Assembly: GCF_022163125.1 (NCBI RefSeq)
Contig: NZ_CP091881.1
Span: forward strand, 6,448,001 to 6,512,000
Origin: Paenibacillus sp. HWE-109
GTDB taxonomy: Bacteria; Bacillota; Bacilli; Paenibacillales; NBRC-103111
Direction: 5' to 3'
DNA: 64,000 nucleotides
Part shown: positions 51,593 through 61,808 of the stretch, piece after piece
Layout: every line of letters starts with the position of its first letter
Position numbering within the stretch: the stretch's first letter is position 1
The notes under the pieces: generated by a model
What the model was told of the DNA's origin: nothing
Databases searched by the model: none
The model's input: the letters and a program-made list of their open reading frames with translations, nothing else
Position numbers and translations under genes: made by a program

Positions 51593-54500
51593 TTACGGAT
51601 TGATCAAACCAGCCTGCAGCAGAAGACGCTGCGACATAACGGCAACTTCTGCTCTCGTCAATTGCCCTTTGGGGGCAAGCGTACTGTCCGTTCGGCCAGC
51701 AATGATGCCTCCCTGCAAGCAGATAGCTAAGTTTCTTTGCGCCCATTCCGATACCTGATCAGCATCCTGATACTTGGCGAGAAGCGCTGCGTCCGGTAAG
51801 TTCTCTTTCATACCTGTTAATTTCATGGCATTAGCCATGATCATCATCGCCTGTTCCCTATTGATGGTATTCGCCGGCCGGAACGTGCCGTCCTCATACC
51901 CTCCAATAAGATGGTAGGCAGCGGCAGTTTGAATCGCATCATGGTACCACGCAGTAGGAGTAACATCAGCGAATTGACTGCTTCCATTTTGCGGCTTCAA
52001 TCCTAGCGCCCGAACGATAATAGCGGTGAACTCCGCTCGTGTAATATCTTGATCCGGGTTGAAGTGAGTATCATCTTGCCCTTGAATAACCATTCTCGCT
52101 GCCAAATTAGTCACTTCTTTTTTCGCCCAGTGATCTTGAACGTCTCCAAACGCGATGCGGTGTGCAATCAGAAAGTAGACGCTATTCGTCAAACTATTTA
52201 TTTGGGCCCAATATTTCCCGTCTAAGTTCACAATCTTGGTTGGGACGTGCCGTAAGGTGCCATCTGGGTCGATCACGACGGCTGTCGTGATTTGGCCTGC
52301 ATCGGCTTGATCTTCGATTGGCAGCATTCTTTCCACATAATTGCTAAACTGGGCAATCTCTATGGTTCGGCCCTTATAGCTTGCACTCACTTTGAACTCA
52401 ACTGGCGTAGATTTCAGTTCCAGATCGCTCGTGGAAAGGGTATTCTTTATAAGCCGGAACATATCCTCATTTGGCTTCACAATTTCAATCTGGATTTCGA
52501 TATCTTGAAACTCCACATTTTCGCCAAATTGTTTCTGTAAGTTTTCAACTTGAATCTGCTTAGCAGGCAAGGTGTAAGTAGCTGCATCGGTTCGTAATTC
52601 CAGCACTGCATTCTTTTGCTCCATACTTTTAACCATTTGCCCCGTCAGTTTACCTATGAACGCATCGGCTTTATCCGATGTCGACAAAAGAATAAGACTA
52701 CTCTCTCCACCTGCGGATAAGCGCTGTTCCAGCTTTTGAGCATCCACGGTATAGGTTGTTAGGGATTTACCGTTTAGTTCACCCTTGACTGTAGTACCCA
52801 GTTCACCTGTTTGAGAGGTAGCTGGAGATTGTCCCGAAGATGCGCTAGGTTGGTTATTGTCCCCACTATTCGAAGGTTCTTCAGTGTATGGCACCGCACT
52901 TACTTCATTCGAAGCTTCGCTGATTCCACCCGGATTTTCAGCTTTAACGGTAAAATAGTACTTCGTTCCATTGGTCAATTCCACAGCATTATACGTATAA
53001 ACAGAGCCGCTTAAATTTGCAAGCTCGCTTCCATATTCACCTGATTTCGTGCTGACATAAAGATGATAATTCGTCACACGATCCATCGGGACCCAGCTGA
53101 GACTTACTTGTCCGTTACCAGCAACTGGGGCATTAACGGCTGGTGTTCCAGGCGGCGACATTTGCGGTGTTGCGCTCACTTCTTGAGAGGTTCCACTTAA
53201 TCCCCCCGGATTGCTGGCCCTAAGAACAAAGTAATAAGGCGTTCCATTGGTCAAATCCACAGCATCATACGTATAAACAGAGCCGCTTACAGTTGCAAGT
53301 TCGCTTCCATATTCACCTGATTTCGTGCTGACATAAATGTGATAATTCGTGGCCGAGTCCATCGCTTCCCAAGTGAGACGCACTTGTTCACTGCCCGGCA
53401 CTGCGGACGTTACTTGGGGCACTCCTGGTGTTGCTATTTGCGGCACCGCTAATAGTTCATTGGAAACGCCGCTCTCTCTTTCACCACGAACTGCCTTAAT
53501 GACGAAGTAATAGGTATCTCCGTTATGCAGCCCTTCAGCCTTGTACTTGTAAACTTCATTGCCAACCGTTGCTACCGGAGCACCATATGAACCAGCTGTT
53601 GTACTGGCATAAATGTGATAATTCAATGCCTTGTCTACGTTGCTCCAGTTCAGATTCACGTAGCCATCTCCTGCAATGGCAGATAGCAATTGGGGCTTGC
53701 TGAGTTCAGCCACTGTAACCGTAGCTGCTGCCTTGAATTCTCCGTTTGCGGTTTTGGCTGTAATGGAAGCGGTCCCTAGTCCTGTCGCTGTAACAAGTCC
53801 GTTGCTGTCAACCGCTGCTATATTTTTGTTGCTCGACGACCATATTGCTTTATTGTTCGTTGTATTTGCTGGCAGCACCGCTGCTGTCAATAACGCTGTT
53901 TCACCTGGAAGCAAAGCCACAGCTGTTTTGTTCAAAGCGATGGTTTCCGGAAAAACTTCTGGACCATAGACTTCAAACTCCCACATGGAATAGCCATACT
54001 GCGTAGCCCTTACTGTACCGTACATCCTTACGTATCGAGCGTCGGTCTGATTAAATGCAATTTTCTCCATTAAACCTTTGCCGGTGGTCGTGCTATACAC
54101 ATTGTTCCAAGTTTGCAGATCATTCGACACCTGAATTTGATAGCTTTTTGCGTAGGCAGCCTCCCAGTAAAGCCGAACTTCATTAATAGATTTAATAGTT
54201 CCCAAATCAACATAAATCCAGCCTGGATCGACGGCTCTTTTGGAACCGAACCGGGTCGACATATCTCCGTCGAAAGCCCAAGGCGCCGTATCCACCGTAC
54301 TGTCATTAGAGGAAGCCACCGCTGGATGATTCAGGGCCAAATTCGTCTGCGGCCGAGGCTCTGGATTCTGCACTGGTTTAATGGTGATATCGCTATAATT
54401 ATCCTTATTTGCGAAATTCATCTCATATAGGTTTGTTGCAGGCTGGGCTTTCCCCGGCATGTAGACATTTTCAAATGTGATTCCGCTTATCGGCGCATCG

Positions 54501-56041
54501 GGCATCCCTTTTATTTTGGCGACACCCTCCCCAGCATCGCGCACAGTAATATTTTTGACCTTAATTCCTGTGACCGGACCTACACCCGAATTGCTTCCAT
54601 TTACCGTAAACAGCGTCATCCAGGCACTGTTATCTTCGTTGAAGCCGCTAATATCCTCGACATCCATATTCTCAAAGGTAACATTGCTCACAGCGCCAGC
54701 GCCATATTTGTGATGAATGGCAAACCCGACAGCCGCCTTGTACACGACACTATCTCGAAAGACAATATCATTCTGATCCTGCATAACCCCTTGACCGATT
54801 TTGAAGCCGTAGCACAATGTCCAAGAGATTGCATCTTCAAAAAGAACATTGCTTACAGGCTGTGGACTGCCGGGCCAAGGTACTTTGCCTGAGGCAATAT
54901 CCGTCGTCTCCTTCCAAGCTTTCGTCGAGAACGGATCATCCAGCGCAATCCCGATCGCATTCCTCACTACGACATTCTGCGACTCGCACACATCGATGCC
55001 ATCATTTTCCCCCATGCCCAAACTGTTAAAGAACTTCACATTCGTAAAACTAAGATCATGTGATCGAACAGGCGTAACCGCCCAAGACGCGGATTCTCTG
55101 ATAGTAATCCCATCCATGATGAAATTGGATGTCGCGATGGGCACAACCAGATTGTTAATCATGCCTTTGGCATTGGTCGATTTATCGGCATATAGCGCAG
55201 CGCCATTCCCATCTATCGTGCCACGTCCATACAGCTTGATGTTCGTCGAGTCAAAAGCGGTAGAGATCCACCAGGTTGCCGGCCTGCCCATAGAATCCTT
55301 GAACCAGTGTTCCTTGTAATCGGCTGTTTTTCCCGTTCCTATGAACGCAGCCCCTGGCTGCATATACAGCGCGGTATTGCTTTTCAGCACGAGATTGCCA
55401 ATATAGTATTGTCCCGCAGGAATGTACACGATTCCTTGAACGCCATTCCCTGCCTGGGTACCGTAGCTGCTAGCATCGTCAATGGCTTGCTGAATGGCTG
55501 CTGTTCTAGCTGCCACGCCTGTTTGGCCCCCGGTTGAGGCAACTAGATAAGGGGCTTGTCCTACATTGAAAATACCTGTCCCTGTAGCTGCAGGAACATC
55601 GGTTTCTGCCGGATCAGCCGCAATGACGAGGCGCGTCTTCCTGCTGTTCATCGTAACGATCAAATATTCGTCTTTCTGTGTAGTGAACGTCAGGGTTCGG
55701 CCCACTACGCTGTCCGGCTGAATCCCCAGTTTCATGGGGCTAATCGCGTAATCGTGAACTTTGTCCGTATTTAATATCGTAACCTCGAAGGTAACCGGCC
55801 CATTGGACATGGAAAAGTTCGCATAATCATAATCGTCAAAAGCTTTGACTACGGGAATATCCACTCCGTTCGCCTTCAGCGTGTAGTTAACGGAAGCTGC
55901 GTACTTCGCTGGTTGGATATAGGGAAATATCACCGCTTTGGGCCCTGCTGCCTCCACGCTTGCCGTCAGAGGATTAAACAGCAATCCTGCCGCAAAAACA
56001 ACCGCCATGATCATACTGAACCATCGTTTCATTTTTACCAT
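51593..56041 (-). CDS. SLH-anchored, GH28-like pectin-lyase-fold exoenzyme
   Basis: Secreted surface enzyme of about 1482 aa. Signal peptide about 1-32; beta-helix domain about 150-560 with GH28-like residues NDGIDVCESQNVVVRNAIGI, ALDDPFSTK and GFKIGQG; F5/8-type C (discoidin) sugar-binding domain about 569-694 (WAFDGDMSTRFGS); Big_2 Ig-like domain about 695-778; three fibronectin III domains about 779-1055; a linker and unassigned region; three SLH motifs about 1297-1482 (FGDVQDHWAKKEV, FADVTPTAWYHDAI, YQDADQVSEWAQ). It probably cleaves a galacturonan-type polymer at the cell surface and feeds the importer locus upstream. Ribosome site GGGAGG; cre-like site at 56087. Confidence 0.88.
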   Translation of the reverse strand: MVKMKRWFSMIMAVVFAAGLLFNPLTASVEAAGPKAVIFPYIQPAKYAASVNYTLKANGVDIPVVKAFDDYDYANFSMSNGPVTFEVTILNTDKVHDYAISPMKLGIQPDSVVGRTLTFTTQKDEYLIVTMNSRKTRLVIAADPAETDVPAATGTGIFNVGQAPYLVASTGGQTGVAARTAAIQQAIDDASSYGTQAGNGVQGIVYIPAGQYYIGNLVLKSNTALYMQPGAAFIGTGKTADYKEHWFKDSMGRPATWWISTAFDSTNIKLYGRGTIDGNGAALYADKSTNAKGMINNLVVPIATSNFIMDGITIRESASWAVTPVRSHDLSFTNVKFFNSLGMGENDGIDVCESQNVVVRNAIGIALDDPFSTKAWKETTDIASGKVPWPGSPQPVSNVLFEDAISWTLCYGFKIGQGVMQDQNDIVFRDSVVYKAAVGFAIHHKYGAGAVSNVTFENMDVEDISGFNEDNSAWMTLFTVNGSNSGVGPVTGIKVKNITVRDAGEGVAKIKGMPDAPISGITFENVYMPGKAQPATNLYEMNFANKDNYSDITIKPVQNPEPRPQTNLALNHPAVASSNDSTVDTAPWAFDGDMSTRFGSKRAVDPGWIYVDLGTIKSINEVRLYWEAAYAKSYQIQVSNDLQTWNNVYSTTTGKGLMEKIAFNQTDARYVRMYGTVRATQYGYSMWEFEVYGPEVFPETIALNKTAVALLPGETALLTAAVLPANTTNNKAIWSSSNKNIAAVDSNGLVTATGLGTASITAKTANGEFKAAATVTVAELSKPQLLSAIAGDGYVNLNWSNVDKALNYHIYASTTAGSYGAPVATVGNEVYKYKAEGLHNGDTYYFVIKAVRGERESGVSNELLAVPQIATPGVPQVTSAVPGSEQVRLTWEAMDSATNYHIYVSTKSGEYGSELATVSGSVYTYDAVDLTNGTPYYFVLRASNPGGLSGTSQEVSATPQMSPPGTPAVNAPVAGNGQVSLSWVPMDRVTNYHLYVSTKSGEYGSELANLSGSVYTYNAVELTNGTKYYFTVKAENPGGISEASNEVSAVPYTEEPSNSGDNNQPSASSGQSPATSQTGELGTTVKGELNGKSLTTYTVDAQKLEQRLSAGGESSLILLSTSDKADAFIGKLTGQMVKSMEQKNAVLELRTDAATYTLPAKQIQVENLQKQFGENVEFQDIEIQIEIVKPNEDMFRLIKNTLSTSDLELKSTPVEFKVSASYKGRTIEIAQFSNYVERMLPIEDQADAGQITTAVVIDPDGTLRHVPTKIVNLDGKYWAQINSLTNSVYFLIAHRIAFGDVQDHWAKKEVTNLAARMVIQGQDDTHFNPDQDITRAEFTAIIVRALGLKPQNGSSQFADVTPTAWYHDAIQTAAAYHLIGGYEDGTFRPANTINREQAMMIMANAMKLTGMKENLPDAALLAKYQDADQVSEWAQRNLAICLQGGIIAGRTDSTLAPKGQLTRAEVAVMSQRLLLQAGLINP

Positions 56042-56086
56042 TTGTTAATGACCTCCCTTTATAGCTTCGCTGACTAGCACTAGGAA

Positions 56087-56100
56087 TGTTAGCGCTTCCA
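56087..56100. promoter_or_regulatory. Candidate cre (CcpA) site before SLH enzyme
   Basis: TGTTAGCGCTTCCA matches TGWAARCGYTWNCW at 13 of 14 positions. It lies 46 bp upstream of the start codon. Confidence 0.6.
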
Positions 56101-56198
56101 ACGATTCGTTCGATTCATTATATCAACTCGTTCCCTTGGTTATAATGCGGTAACATCCATTTCAAGGGCAGATATTTATTGATCATGACGGGGCACAC

Positions 56199-56243
56199 AA
56201 AAAAGCTGCCGCATACGATCTCGAAAGATCGCAATGCAGCAGC
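56199..56243 (-). terminator. Terminator of the small secreted protein gene
   Basis: Minus-strand stem around AGATC...GATCT with outer GCTGC/GCAGC pairing, tetraloop TTCG, and six T residues after it; just beyond the stop at 56251. Confidence 0.8.
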
Positions 56244-56250
56244 CTGTGGA

Positions 56251-57060
56251 TTAAGACTGTTGAGCTGGAGCTGAGGGTCCACCCGGCTTGACATGGTGTT
56301 GTTTCGGCCCCACATTATGTGGCGGCGCGCTCGGGCGTTCCCCGCCTTTGCGTTCGACGAAGCTTTTGAGCTCGTCGGTTAAGCTGTCTTTCAGCTTGGC
56401 TATCAGCTGATCTTCCGTTATCCCTTTGGCGGCAGCGATTTCGGCAATCGATTTCCCCGCTTTGCGCTCGCTGTTCAGCTCATCTTCGGTGATGCCCAGT
56501 ATAGCTGCAAGCTTATGCGGATCTCCCCAGATGCCGCCAGGCATACTGCCCGGGTGAGGCCCCTGATTCGGTTTCCCCTTGAAATCCATCACCCTGGGTT
56601 TGGCTTCGATGGCTTTCTTCAAGCGTTCAGCCAGACCAGACTTAAGCTTATCGGCCTGTTCCTGCTTGATTTTACCTGCGCTTAGCGCATCGTCAATCTT
56701 CTTCGTCTCGGATGCAGTCAACTTGCTGAGGAGCTCATCTTCGGTTAAATTGGCTTTCTCTTTGGCAATCTCAACGAGTGTCTTTCCCAGCTTGATTTGT
56801 TCTTTCAAAACAGTCGGGTCAATACCGAGAATGGCCGCGTAATCTTGCGGTCCTTTGCCAAATTCGAAGCCGCCTTTTACGGATCCACGGCCTTCGAAGC
56901 CTTTATGATTGCGGTTTTGGAATGTATCTTTCTTAGGTGCAGATGTTGCCGTGCTCGTTTCATTAGCGAATACTTGATTATGCTGCAGCGCAAGGCCGCC
57001 GCCGACTAGCAAGCCTGCTGCGAGAGTACCGATCAGCATTTTTTTATGAAGCTGCTTCAT
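56251..57060 (-). CDS. Secreted helical two-repeat protein, function unknown
   Basis: About 269 aa with a signal peptide (MKQLHKKMLIGTLAAGLLVGG, cleavage near VFA-NE). Two related helical repeats: YAAILGIDPTVLKEQIKLGKTLVEIAKEK with LTEDELLSKL (about 75-125) and LAAILGITEDELNSERKAGKSIAEIAAAKG with ITEDQLIAKL (about 180-230). Such repeats occur in small exported proteins of Bacillota of unknown role. Lys/Glu-rich, no cysteine pairs or catalytic motif. The ATG at 57060 has AAAGGTGG eight bases upstream; the GTG at 57072 lies inside that site. Confidence 0.82.
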   Translation of the reverse strand: MKQLHKKMLIGTLAAGLLVGGGLALQHNQVFANETSTATSAPKKDTFQNRNHKGFEGRGSVKGGFEFGKGPQDYAAILGIDPTVLKEQIKLGKTLVEIAKEKANLTEDELLSKLTASETKKIDDALSAGKIKQEQADKLKSGLAERLKKAIEAKPRVMDFKGKPNQGPHPGSMPGGIWGDPHKLAAILGITEDELNSERKAGKSIAEIAAAKGITEDQLIAKLKDSLTDELKSFVERKGGERPSAPPHNVGPKQHHVKPGGPSAPAQQS

Positions 57061-57160
57061 CCAGGATTCCACCTTTTCATGAATTGGTCGTATTTTCTTC
57101 AGTATAGAGCCTAATTGTGAAGAAAATTAGAACGCTTTCCAAATTCATAAAAAGATATGG

Positions 57161-58378
57161 CTACCGCTTCGAACGTGCTATTAGAACGAAACAAAGAATC
57201 GCGCCAATTTCCATCACAGCGATGATAATGCCCAGCGGAACCGCGGTTTGGCTGCCCCAAATCCCAACGAGCGGAGCAATAATACCGCCTATAATGAAAG
57301 AAAGCAAGCCCAGCAAGGCTGCAGCACTGCCCGCGGTCTTCCCTTGGCTTTGGAGCGCCAGCGAAGATGTGGCTACAGAAACAGGACCGACACTTGCAAC
57401 AATGAAGAAAAAGGCCGTCAAAATGACATATAGCCCCGCTCCCGCTAGGGTCGCAACGAGTAAGAGCAGACCGCCAAAGGCAGCCATAACAAGGCCGCTG
57501 GCAAGCAATCGCTCATCGCTCACTTTCCCTGCGAGTCTTCCCGTCACTTGTCCGGCAATAATGACGCCGATACCGTTCACGGCAAAGACGAGACTGAACA
57601 TTTGCGGCGATACCCCAAAAATGTCCTGCAACACGAACGGCGAGCCTGAAATATAGGCAAACATGCCCGCAAACACGAGACCCTGCGTGAGCGCGTAGCC
57701 CATGAATAGACGATCTGTCAACAGTCCGCCAAATATGCGCAGGGTGTTAGGCAAGCCGCCTTTGGAACGGCGTTCAGGCAGATGTGTTTCTCTGAGCCCA
57801 AACACAACGGCCAACAACATCACGACACCAATCAAGCTCAGCACCAGGAAAACACCGCGCCATGATGTGAACTCAAGCAGTTGGCCCCCGAGAATGGGAG
57901 CAAGAATAGGAGCAGCCCCGTTCACCAGCATAAGCAGAGCAAAAAACTTCGTCAACTCCACCCCTTCGTACATATCGCGAACAATCGCTCTAGAAATAAC
58001 GATGCCGGCAGCCCCTGCCATGCCCTGAATAAATCGCAAGCCTAGAAACATCCAGATGGACGGAGCAAACATACATAGAATAGAAGCAAGCGCATAAATG
58101 ATAAGTCCCACGATTAGCGGCATTCGTCTCCCGCGCACATCACTGACCGAACCTGCGATCAGTTGGCCGATGGAGAGACCGATCATACAGGCCGTTAAAC
58201 TCATCTGCGCCAGAGAGGTTGTCGTTTGCAAATCACCCGCGATGACAGGCAGCGCCGGCAAGTACATATCCAAGGAGAGCGGGCCAAAAGACGCCAGTGC
58301 CCCCAACACAAGTACGATCCATAGCCTGCGCGAGCGGCCTGAGGACAAGGTGGCTTGAGAAGCTATAGGATTAGACAT
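57161..58378 (-). CDS. Bcr/CflA-type MFS drug exporter
   Basis: About 405 aa, twelve membrane helices. DHA1 motifs: GSVDVRGRR-like GSVSDVRGRRMPLI (about 79-92), GLRFIQGMAGAAGIVISRAIVRDMY (motif C-like) and the early SLDMYLPALP typical of Bcr/CflA proton-driven exporters. Substrate unknown. The ribosome site is weak. Single gene. Confidence 0.9.
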   Translation of the reverse strand: MSNPIASQATLSSGRSRRLWIVLVLGALASFGPLSLDMYLPALPVIAGDLQTTTSLAQMSLTACMIGLSIGQLIAGSVSDVRGRRMPLIVGLIIYALASILCMFAPSIWMFLGLRFIQGMAGAAGIVISRAIVRDMYEGVELTKFFALLMLVNGAAPILAPILGGQLLEFTSWRGVFLVLSLIGVVMLLAVVFGLRETHLPERRSKGGLPNTLRIFGGLLTDRLFMGYALTQGLVFAGMFAYISGSPFVLQDIFGVSPQMFSLVFAVNGIGVIIAGQVTGRLAGKVSDERLLASGLVMAAFGGLLLLVATLAGAGLYVILTAFFFIVASVGPVSVATSSLALQSQGKTAGSAAALLGLLSFIIGGIIAPLVGIWGSQTAVPLGIIIAVMEIGAILCFVLIARSKR

Positions 58379-58461
58379 TCACTATCACAAACTTTCTTTA
58401 GTCTTTCATTTTAAGCTAACATTGGCGGCTGAATTTGTCTAGAAGAAGTGTATTTTCCACG

Positions 58462-60276
58462 CTATGGCGCTTGGATCGGACTAATCAGTTTAAGGAGTTG
58501 TTTCACATCTTCTTGCCTAATTGGTTTGAGCGAACTTGTGATGACGGAAACGACATGGCTAATATTGATACTTGAGACTCCTTGGAAATAGGTGGATTCC
58601 AGTTGCGCTTCTACTTGAGCGGTGGTGGAATTATTGGTTAAAGGTACACTCACATATTCTACCGCTTCATAGTCTTCTCCCGAATTTGTCTGATAAGCGT
58701 AAACTAGAAGCTCAGTTGACCCACCAGAAACCGTTTCTTGAGAAACAGCTATGGCCATAGCTGCTGCTTTGGGAACCTTGCCAATTAGATGCTTGCCTGC
58801 GCTGCCTCCATTCGCATAGACGGCATAGCCAGAAACGGTTGATGAATTGGGGGGATTACTCCACGTTAGATACCCATGCCTAAGCTCATCAGAAGCATCC
58901 CAGTCTATGAAATTCGAATTCGCAGCCTTAACGGTTGGATACTTGACTGGAAGTGTATAGTAGACGGGCAGACTTTCTACTCCCTGTGAGGAGACGGCAT
59001 AAACGGCTACTTTCTTAGCCCCGGTAGGAACGGCAATATCTTCTGGGAAATCCGTAAAGTTGATATTCCAGCGTTTAGGAAGTCTTATCGAACGAATCGG
59101 TTGAATTTTATTGCCTGCAGCATCTGCGAAATAAATAGCATGCCCTTTGATAGTCTCTGACGATGTCCCCACATCCCAGCCAAGACTTCCTCGAATTGTA
59201 GTCGGATGCGTATAGTTGAAATAACTGTTAAAGAAACTTGGTGTAGGCAAACTTGAAGAATAGGTAACCGAGGTCACCGAATCGGATAAACTATTGTCAA
59301 ATACAATCACTTGCTTCGGAAAGCCTACCTCCTCTCCGGAAGGGTTAACAACAGCTTTGATGACGAGAATCGCCGCGTCTTCTGGTAAGGTGGGAATGGC
59401 TATTTGATAGGACTTATCCTCTCTTTTGGCAAAGGAACCTAGGTAATGTTCCTCTTCGGAATAGTCATCATTTTTGATCACATAAAAAACAGTATAGCCA
59501 GCAATGCCCGTTTCATCTGTGGCTCCAGACCATTTTAATAAACCATCTATTGCATCGCCATAAGGATTATTATCAATAAATTGAGCTGCAACGGGTTCAA
59601 AAAAAGGCTGCTTCCAGAGTTTCTTCGTTTGGTTGTCTACAAAGTTATTATTGTTTACAAGTTCAATGCCAATTCTGGTAGCACCAGCAGGGAGGGAGGT
59701 TGCAGGTATTGTGATGGAGTTATATAAATTATAGTTGACTGGAAGGTTTGACATAAAAGGAGAACCGATCATCTCATCTTGATCATTATAAAAGGCTACA
59801 TTGGCGCTGGTTCCCGCCCCTGGATTGCCAACATAAAAAGTAACAAAGCCGTTAAATTCCGTTGGCGTCCAATAGCTGTTATCCGCATAAGTAAGATTCT
59901 GAATGAAAGCCGTATTCGAATTGATCATATGAACCATTTGCGCATAATTGCCACTAACTTGTACATCCGACAAAATAACGGGATCTTTGTTATTGGCACT
60001 AATCACCATATGATAGGAGCCGGGAAGAAGGCCTTCAATCTTCGCAACACCGCTATAATTCGCCCGAATGGTCACTGGAACCTGCAAATTCACTGAGCTA
60101 AGCACGACCTTCACATTGTTGGCGGGCAAATTATTCGCATCATAGACCGTTAAAGTGACCGATGCGCTTTCCATCACTTCAGCTTCTACCGGTTTATCCC
60201 CCATGGACAATGCGAACAGCAGCCAAAAGGTTACCAAAACCAGTGTTGAAACAACCCTCACACTGCTTATTTTCAT
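58462..60276 (-). CDS. Exported multi-domain protein with N-terminal carboxypeptidase-regulatory-like domain
   Basis: About 604 aa with a signal peptide or anchor (about 4-27, VVSTLVLVTFWLLFALSMG). Residues about 35-110 form a CarboxypepD_reg/prealbumin-like fold (VTLTVYDANNLPANNVKVVLSS, GLLPGSYHMVIS). The rest seems to be a series of beta-sandwich, FN3-like units (GYTVFYVIKNDDYSEEEHYLGSF, GYAVYANGGSAGKHLIGKV). No catalytic motif. The ATG at 60276 has AAGGAG nine bases upstream, preferred over 60324. Probably a surface or extracellular protein of unknown role. Confidence 0.78.
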   Translation of the reverse strand: MKISSVRVVSTLVLVTFWLLFALSMGDKPVEAEVMESASVTLTVYDANNLPANNVKVVLSSVNLQVPVTIRANYSGVAKIEGLLPGSYHMVISANNKDPVILSDVQVSGNYAQMVHMINSNTAFIQNLTYADNSYWTPTEFNGFVTFYVGNPGAGTSANVAFYNDQDEMIGSPFMSNLPVNYNLYNSITIPATSLPAGATRIGIELVNNNNFVDNQTKKLWKQPFFEPVAAQFIDNNPYGDAIDGLLKWSGATDETGIAGYTVFYVIKNDDYSEEEHYLGSFAKREDKSYQIAIPTLPEDAAILVIKAVVNPSGEEVGFPKQVIVFDNSLSDSVTSVTYSSSLPTPSFFNSYFNYTHPTTIRGSLGWDVGTSSETIKGHAIYFADAAGNKIQPIRSIRLPKRWNINFTDFPEDIAVPTGAKKVAVYAVSSQGVESLPVYYTLPVKYPTVKAANSNFIDWDASDELRHGYLTWSNPPNSSTVSGYAVYANGGSAGKHLIGKVPKAAAMAIAVSQETVSGGSTELLVYAYQTNSGEDYEAVEYVSVPLTNNSTTAQVEAQLESTYFQGVSSINISHVVSVITSSLKPIRQEDVKQLLKLISPIQAP

Positions 60277-60365
60277 GAATATGCACTCCTTATGCCTAGA
60301 TCTGTTGTCATGCATATTCGACACAATGCGACATTCCCCTTTTTTTGAGTATATAAAAGCCCCAA

Positions 60366-61565
60366 CTAGCCAGATATAGACGGCTTTGCTGCCCTTCGAC
60401 TATTCACCTTCATCATTCCAGCAGCCCCAAGCAAAGCCGCGCCAGTAATCAGAAATACGAACTGGATGCTGATCCAGCCGCCCAGAAGGCCACCGATCAT
60501 AGGTCCTGCCATCATGCCGAATTGGCTTGCGGTTTGGTTTAAGCTGATTGCCCTGCCACGGAACTCGTTGTCGGCATATTGGACAATTAGCGCATTCAAA
60601 GCCGGGTAAACAGCAGCGAAAAACAGGCCATAACTAAACCGCAATAAACCAAACGCGATCAAATTATGCGTACCGAGCTGCAGCAGATTGCCAATACCTC
60701 CACCGATTAATCCAATGTAGAGCGTCTTGTCATAGCCGATTCGCTGGCCAATGATTCCCCATCGCGATCCCATTATAACGGTAGCCACGCCTACGGCTGA
60801 GAAAATAATACCAGAGCTCAGCGAGGCTCCCTTGGCGCTGCCGCCAATCTCGATCACATATAGCGTCAACAGCGGCTCTAAAATCATCACCGACGTCGCC
60901 ACTAACAGCGTCATGCTAAAAACCCGCATCAAACGCTTATTGCCTGCCGCTTGTTTCAAATCCTCCCAAACACTGGGCCGAGTCCCCTTAGGTTTCTCGT
61001 GAACTTCCTTCACCCAGATAACCGCAATTGCCGCGGATATGAGCATAACGCAGCCCGACACTACGAAACATTCTCGTGTCCCAACCCAGTGGCTCAGCAC
61101 GCCGCCGACCAAAGGACCAAGTATGCCTCCGGTTGCTGTAGCCGTTGACATCACGCCCAAGGCGTAGCCTACCTGTTTATCCGGCGTATTCGTCCCCACC
61201 AAGGCAATAGCAGCAGGAATAAACCCTGCCATTAGCCCCTGCAGAATCCTAACAACAATAAACGTGTAAGGATCGTGCACAAAAAAAGTGATAAAGTATA
61301 CAGCACTTAAGCTAAATCCAGAGCGGATTAACATCGGCTTCCTGCCATATTTATCTGCGAGTGAGCCCCAATACGGGGCGATTAAAGCGCTCGATAGAAA
61401 ACCAACCGAGAAAGTGACCCCCGACCAAGCCTCCAACTCACTCTGAATGCCCAACTCCTCCTGCAAAAATAGCGGGATAAAAGGGATTGAAAGCGTGTAA
61501 GCCATCCCACAAAAAAAGACGCCGATCCATAAAATGAACAGATTACGTTTCCAGCGGAATTCCAT
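60366..61565 (-). CDS. MFS multidrug-type exporter
   Basis: About 399 aa, twelve membrane helices. DHA1 motif A: YWGSLADKYGRKPML (about 65-79); motif C-like LGVMSTATATGGILGPLVGG. Close in layout to YfmO/NorA-like efflux proteins. The ATG at 61565 has AAGGTGG upstream, so the longer frame from 61598 is rejected. Substrate unknown. Confidence 0.9.
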   Translation of the reverse strand: MEFRWKRNLFILWIGVFFCGMAYTLSIPFIPLFLQEELGIQSELEAWSGVTFSVGFLSSALIAPYWGSLADKYGRKPMLIRSGFSLSAVYFITFFVHDPYTFIVVRILQGLMAGFIPAAIALVGTNTPDKQVGYALGVMSTATATGGILGPLVGGVLSHWVGTRECFVVSGCVMLISAAIAVIWVKEVHEKPKGTRPSVWEDLKQAAGNKRLMRVFSMTLLVATSVMILEPLLTLYVIEIGGSAKGASLSSGIIFSAVGVATVIMGSRWGIIGQRIGYDKTLYIGLIGGGIGNLLQLGTHNLIAFGLLRFSYGLFFAAVYPALNALIVQYADNEFRGRAISLNQTASQFGMMAGPMIGGLLGGWISIQFVFLITGAALLGAAGMMKVNSRRAAKPSISG

Positions 61566-61756
61566 GCTTTCACCACCTTCCGAATCAATTAGTTGCATAT
61601 GCCACTAAATTTACCATTGCTTTCTGGAAACTGTCAAACATGGATCGATAGATTTTTTCTATGCAAACGGCCGATTAATAGCCTGTTGCTCCAAGCGAAT
61701 GGAAACCTGAGCCCCCCCCTTACGAACCCAATAACCCTTCCTCCGCGCATCTCCAC

Positions 61757-61800
61757 AAAAAAAAGCCCCCAACCACTCCATTCGGAGTTGGTTAGAGGCT
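61757..61800 (-). terminator. Terminator of the large exoprotein gene
   Basis: Minus-strand stem AACCAACTCC...GGAGTGGTT with loop GAAT, then GGGGGC and eight T residues; 9 bp after the stop at 61809. Confidence 0.85.
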
Positions 61801-61808
61801 CTGCCACT

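Noticed and set aside
56118..56315. Small ORF of 65 codons downstream of the helical-repeat protein
   Set aside because: It overlaps the terminator and the 3' end of the neighbouring gene and has no ribosome site.
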